64,000 bases of DNA from Myoxocephalus aenaeus. Taxonomy: Eukaryota; Chordata; Actinopteri; Perciformes; Cottidae. Numbering within the stretch: the stretch's first letter is position 1; every line of letters begins with the position of its first letter. Below are positions 60,326 to 64,000 of the stretch, piece by piece. The stretch is from contig JBAMJR010000100.1 in assembly GCA_038501785.1 (NCBI GenBank), positions 2,509,501-2,573,500 on the forward strand, read 5' to 3'. A model generated the notes under the pieces. The model was not told where the DNA came from and searched no databases. It saw only the letters and a program-made list of their open reading frames with translations. A program made the translations under genes and the position numbers.

Positions 60326-62652
60326 AAATACTGTTAGGCAACAAATCTAATTATTTATATTTAGGAAACGATCGGAATAACCACAGTAGTGCCGTTACCG
60401 ACTTACGCAAGTTTCGTGGCAAATTTGACACAAATTGTGGGATACATTGGGCAAGTAGTTTTTCCCCTCTTGCCTTGAACACAGGTGAGAGATTTATTCT
60501 GATGAATAAATCCTGATCCGTTTTCCGTAGCTGGCAGATCAACTCTTTTTGTTTTGTTTGGTGAAAAAGTTGAAATAAGCGTGTTCAGTGGTGGCTCAGA
60601 TCTCTCTGCAGTGTCCGCGTTGCAGATCGGATGTTACGGCATCGTAGCTGCAACAGCTTTGAGGTTCTGTGCTGCCTCATGTTCCAATAAATCTTCATAT
60701 GTGCTCAGATTTTAATGCATTCATTCTGTAAAACAAAGTGAAACGGAACTAAAAAATAGTAATCCGTGCAAATACAGCTCTCGGGTTACACGGCTTCATA
60801 AAACGGCTCACTTTTCATTTCCCCCCCTCACAATGTGACAGAGCTCTGATGCTTTTAATCAGAGCGAGCGGCGATCCAGTTTCGGTCTGAGAGGCGTGCA
60901 ACTTACTGTCCGTGCAGCTTGTTATTGGACAGTCAAATCAGAATTTGTCAGAGCCAGTAAATAGTGTTGGCGGAGAAGCGTCCGAGTATCCGGCTCCAGT
61001 TGTAAACTACAGTAATGTGCACCATGGCGGCTTTTAAAAAGCCTCAGAACTACTGATATGCTGTGTTCCAACACTGCGGTCATTCATATTACTATGTATT
61101 GCTGTATTGATACGGGTTTTACAGACATTAACAGTCAACCCCTGAATACTGAATAAGGTAAAAGTCGATAAAAAAAACACTGGATTGATATCACGCAGGT
61201 AAATTAAAGCGTCAAAATAGCATTTTTTTAGATGAACATCCAGAATAGTATACTGTACATTATGAGCTTTTACTAAACACAAAATGAAGCGTAGAAAAGT
61301 AAAATAAAAGGTATTGTATACACCGAACATAGGAACTATAAAAACACCTTTTGATTCATACGTTCACGTCTTTACTTTAGACTTTACTCCGTCCAGAACA
61401 TCCTTCCGATCATAATCTCTTCATACGTCTCTGTTCAGTGTGTCTACGTTCCTCCAGTCATTCACAGTTGCTCGCATCCTTCAGGCAAACGGATACGACT
61501 CTCCTAAACCACTTCAACTGTCCGAGTCTCAGGCTGCAAAAAAAGCATGTGTTTTGAATCTTTTGTGTGATTTCTCCGGGCTCTTTCCTTCCTCTGGAAA
61601 ATGTCTAATTTCAACCCCCCGAGTAAATAAATGCGCCGGAGTTACTTTTGCGCAGCGAGTCCAGTCGTGCGCTCCGACTCCCCCGACAGAGAGCTAAACA
61701 GACGGCGTGTATGAGTTTCTTAGATTGCCGTTGTCTCGAGTAACCATACGTCATGCCAATTATGCAAAAGATGTAAACACAACCAGTAGGATAATGATGA
61801 TAGGAAAAATATGCTCTTATAGCTCTCTTTGGAATAACAAACTCAAGAATAAGAACCTCAAACTGTGTGAATATTAAACAGGACAAGCATATAAATATCC
61901 TAGAAGTCCGTATATATAACATTGTTTACAAATGTGCAGAGAAAGAAAAAACATAGAAATGTCTTGTTGTGGCATAAAGTCTAACTCCATCCCATCATTT
62001 GTCTCTGTAATTAATTGTTCAAGCAAAAGGTTCGTAACATGAGTCATCATCGAGCGCTTCCACACAAGGACAATATTATAACCCCCTTTTTTCTTTTTTC
62101 CTTGTGTTAGCTTCATTTAAACAAGGCACTAAATCATAAAACGCTCCCTCAGATGTTCCTCCAAGAATCTGAGGAAACGTAAGTGATAAAAAAAAATTAA
62201 AAAAAAGGTAGTGCAAGAGCTATTAGGATACGGGATGACAAAAAGATGACAAACATATGCTAATAATGACCAACATCTGCCATGTCAGGAAGATGATCAA
62301 ACACACGTGCGTGGCAGAGGGCGAGCGGCACCGCGGGTTCAGCCAAAACGCCGCCTGGCCCTTTGCACCGGCCGCGCAGAACAACCACGCTCTGCTGAAG
62401 AGGAGTCACTCAACACGGGAACAGCTGCTGGCGGAGGCGATCCTAAACAGACAAGAAGGGTTTGGTAAACTACCCTGATGCCGGAATCAGGTTTCCTAAT
62501 CCCCCTCCCTCCTCTTCCAGCCGTCACCATTTTTGTAATGAAGCACATTAAGTGTGTCGTACCGTCACTGAGTGGATATGACGACCACATCGGGGTCTTC
62601 TTCTCGAAGGTGGCAACTAGTTTCATGTTGAGTTGAAGAGAAGAGGCCTTAG
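60326..62652. other. Intergenic sequence, no gene seen
   Basis: AT-rich DNA with no recognised repeat, RNA gene or coding frame. Confidence 0.6.
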
Positions 62653-62875
62653 GGCGGCTGTAGCTCAGGGGGATGAGTGGTCGTCCCGCGACCACAAGGT
62701 AGCCGGCCCGATCCCCAGTCCCCCCATAGCTCACATGTCAAAGTGTCCCTGAGCAAGACACTGAACCCCCAACTGCTCCCCGGGCGCCCCACAGGGCCGC
62801 CCACCGCCCCCCATCCAGGGATGGGCCAAATGCAGAGAAGAATTTCCCCAAGGGGATTAATAAAGTGCATGTTTC
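62653..62875 (+). mobile_element. tRNA-derived SINE
   Basis: The head GGCGGCTGTAGCTCAGGGGG has a Pol III A-box, and GGCCCGATCCCCAG is a B-box. The body CATAGCTCACATGTCAAAGT, then TGAGCAAGACACTGAACCCC, ends GGATGGGCCAAATGCAGAG, then GAATTTCCCC and AATAAAGTGCATG. This is the structure of an abundant teleost SINE family. The antisense frames through it are not genes. Confidence 0.85.
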
Positions 62876-64000
62876 TTTTCTTTATGAACCCAAACGTGCA
62901 TGGAAGTTGAGACCACCTCAATCGAGTCCAAATTGATCCAAAGACCGGAGGCCTGGTGTCGCGTTTTTTTGGATACATAGAAAAAAGTTCAAATCTTTTC
63001 AGGGCACGGAGATATCGCACACAGGCAGCCAATCAAATCGAGCAAGAGCGGACACCAGGCTTTACTCCTTTAGATTTTAGATGAACGATATGTTTTTTGC
63101 CCCTTCTCCTCATTCAACAGCAGAGAAACAGCCTGTTGGGACGCGTGAACCAAGACCTTTTCATTTGAGGCAGTAAAAGAATTTGCCAAGGATAAAGAAA
63201 GGCGGGGTCATCTGGAAACAAAGTGGAGCCAGGCTCCTGTTGCAATGTGGCGAGTAACAAGCACACGTTGTTTTAGTCATTCTACAATTTACCTGATGGG
63301 TGAGGATAATGAATAAGTTGCCAACTCTCATTATCACTTTGAAAAACTTCAAACTCATCTGATACAAAACACGAAAAAGTCTCATGACCGGGCGCTTAAA
63401 CTTGCATTTCTTTAGTTTGAAGGAGGCGGGACGATGCATTCGCTCAATGCATGCCACTTTGGAATAAAATGGTTGGTTAAATAAAACAATTAAATATAAC
63501 ATTGGTATGTTTGAGAGTTGTATTAGCACTAACATTGGTATGAATGTATTTTGCACATGAGCATGCTCCCTTCAGATTCCTCCTGAGAAAACCACATTGA
63601 CATTCCACCGCTGAAACAGAGTTGATCTGGATTTATTATCAACATCTGGTTCTTTTATCCCCATCATAATACCTTCATGTCAGAGATATGAGCATTTTGT
63701 CTCTTTGTGATGGTTTGCCATGAATTCTTTTTAACAGCAGACACAAGAAGCACTTAACGCTCCTCCAAATGTATATACAGAGACGCCTGTAAAACTATTC
63801 CCCGCACCTGTTTCTCTGCAAAAAAAGAAGAAGATGGAATGGCTATCAAATACTTATCTTTACAGTTTTTTTTTATATCCAACATGTTTTGGGTTTCCAC
63901 CCACTGCGGGAGATGGCACACGGGTAGAAACAGGATGAAGTCTGTTCCAGACAGATGGAAATAAGCAAAGTCTGGAAAAAAGGGATGCCAGTTGCAATAA
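62876..64000. other. Intergenic sequence to the window end, no gene seen
   Basis: AT-rich DNA. A minus-strand frame of 131 codons at 63161-63556 has no recognisable domain or coding-like composition, so I do not call it. Confidence 0.6.

Noticed and set aside
62339..62734. 131-codon minus-strand frame
   Set aside because: It overlaps the SINE head antisense and has no recognisable domain.
63161..63556. 131-codon minus-strand frame near the right end
   Set aside because: It has no domain, no coding-like composition, and AT-rich sequence gives such frames by chance.

Overview
The window is vertebrate nuclear DNA, almost certainly from a teleost fish. The reasons are a split gene with GT-AG introns and GC-rich exons, an atypical cadherin whose peptide reads as a FAT4 orthologue, very abundant CA/TG microsatellites, and several repeat families I recognise as typical of teleost (probably percomorph) genomes. 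These include a tRNA-headed SINE ending in AATAAAG, hAT-type elements with 8-bp target duplications, and clusters of GCTAGC/GCTAAC words.

Left part (93-16590): the last eight exons of fat4, on the + strand. The exons join in frame to encode 1064 residues and a stop. The order is EGF, laminin G, EGF, laminin G, EGF-like modules, one membrane helix and a 471-residue cytoplasmic tail. The 5' part of the gene, with the cadherin repeats, lies left of the window. The stop at 15281-15283 is followed by a 3' UTR of about 1.3 kb and an AATAAA at 16568-16573. Introns range from 0.4 to 3.7 kb and hold microsatellites, a foldback mobile element and other repeat debris.

Right part (about 16.6-64 kb): I find no convincing protein-coding gene in roughly 47 kb. 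What is there: one intact tRNA-Gly(TCC) gene joined to a SINE-like tail (26248-26450); a decayed 1.55-kb hAT element (27892-29443); a 0.92-kb hAT-type foldback element with a large palindrome (51024-51947); a 516-bp near-perfect tandem duplication (35965-36997); SINE and LINE tails; and several minisatellites (20191-20524, 38.6-38.9 kb, 55.9-56.1 kb, 59.5-60.3 kb).

Points that deserve a second look are five CTCF-like motifs at exactly 73-bp spacing (20212-20522), the fat4 intron whose 3' splice site is built on a (TG)n microsatellite (5656-6181), and the tRNA-Gly/SINE chimera. Everything was read by eye. Edges of repeats are approximate unless a target duplication fixes them.
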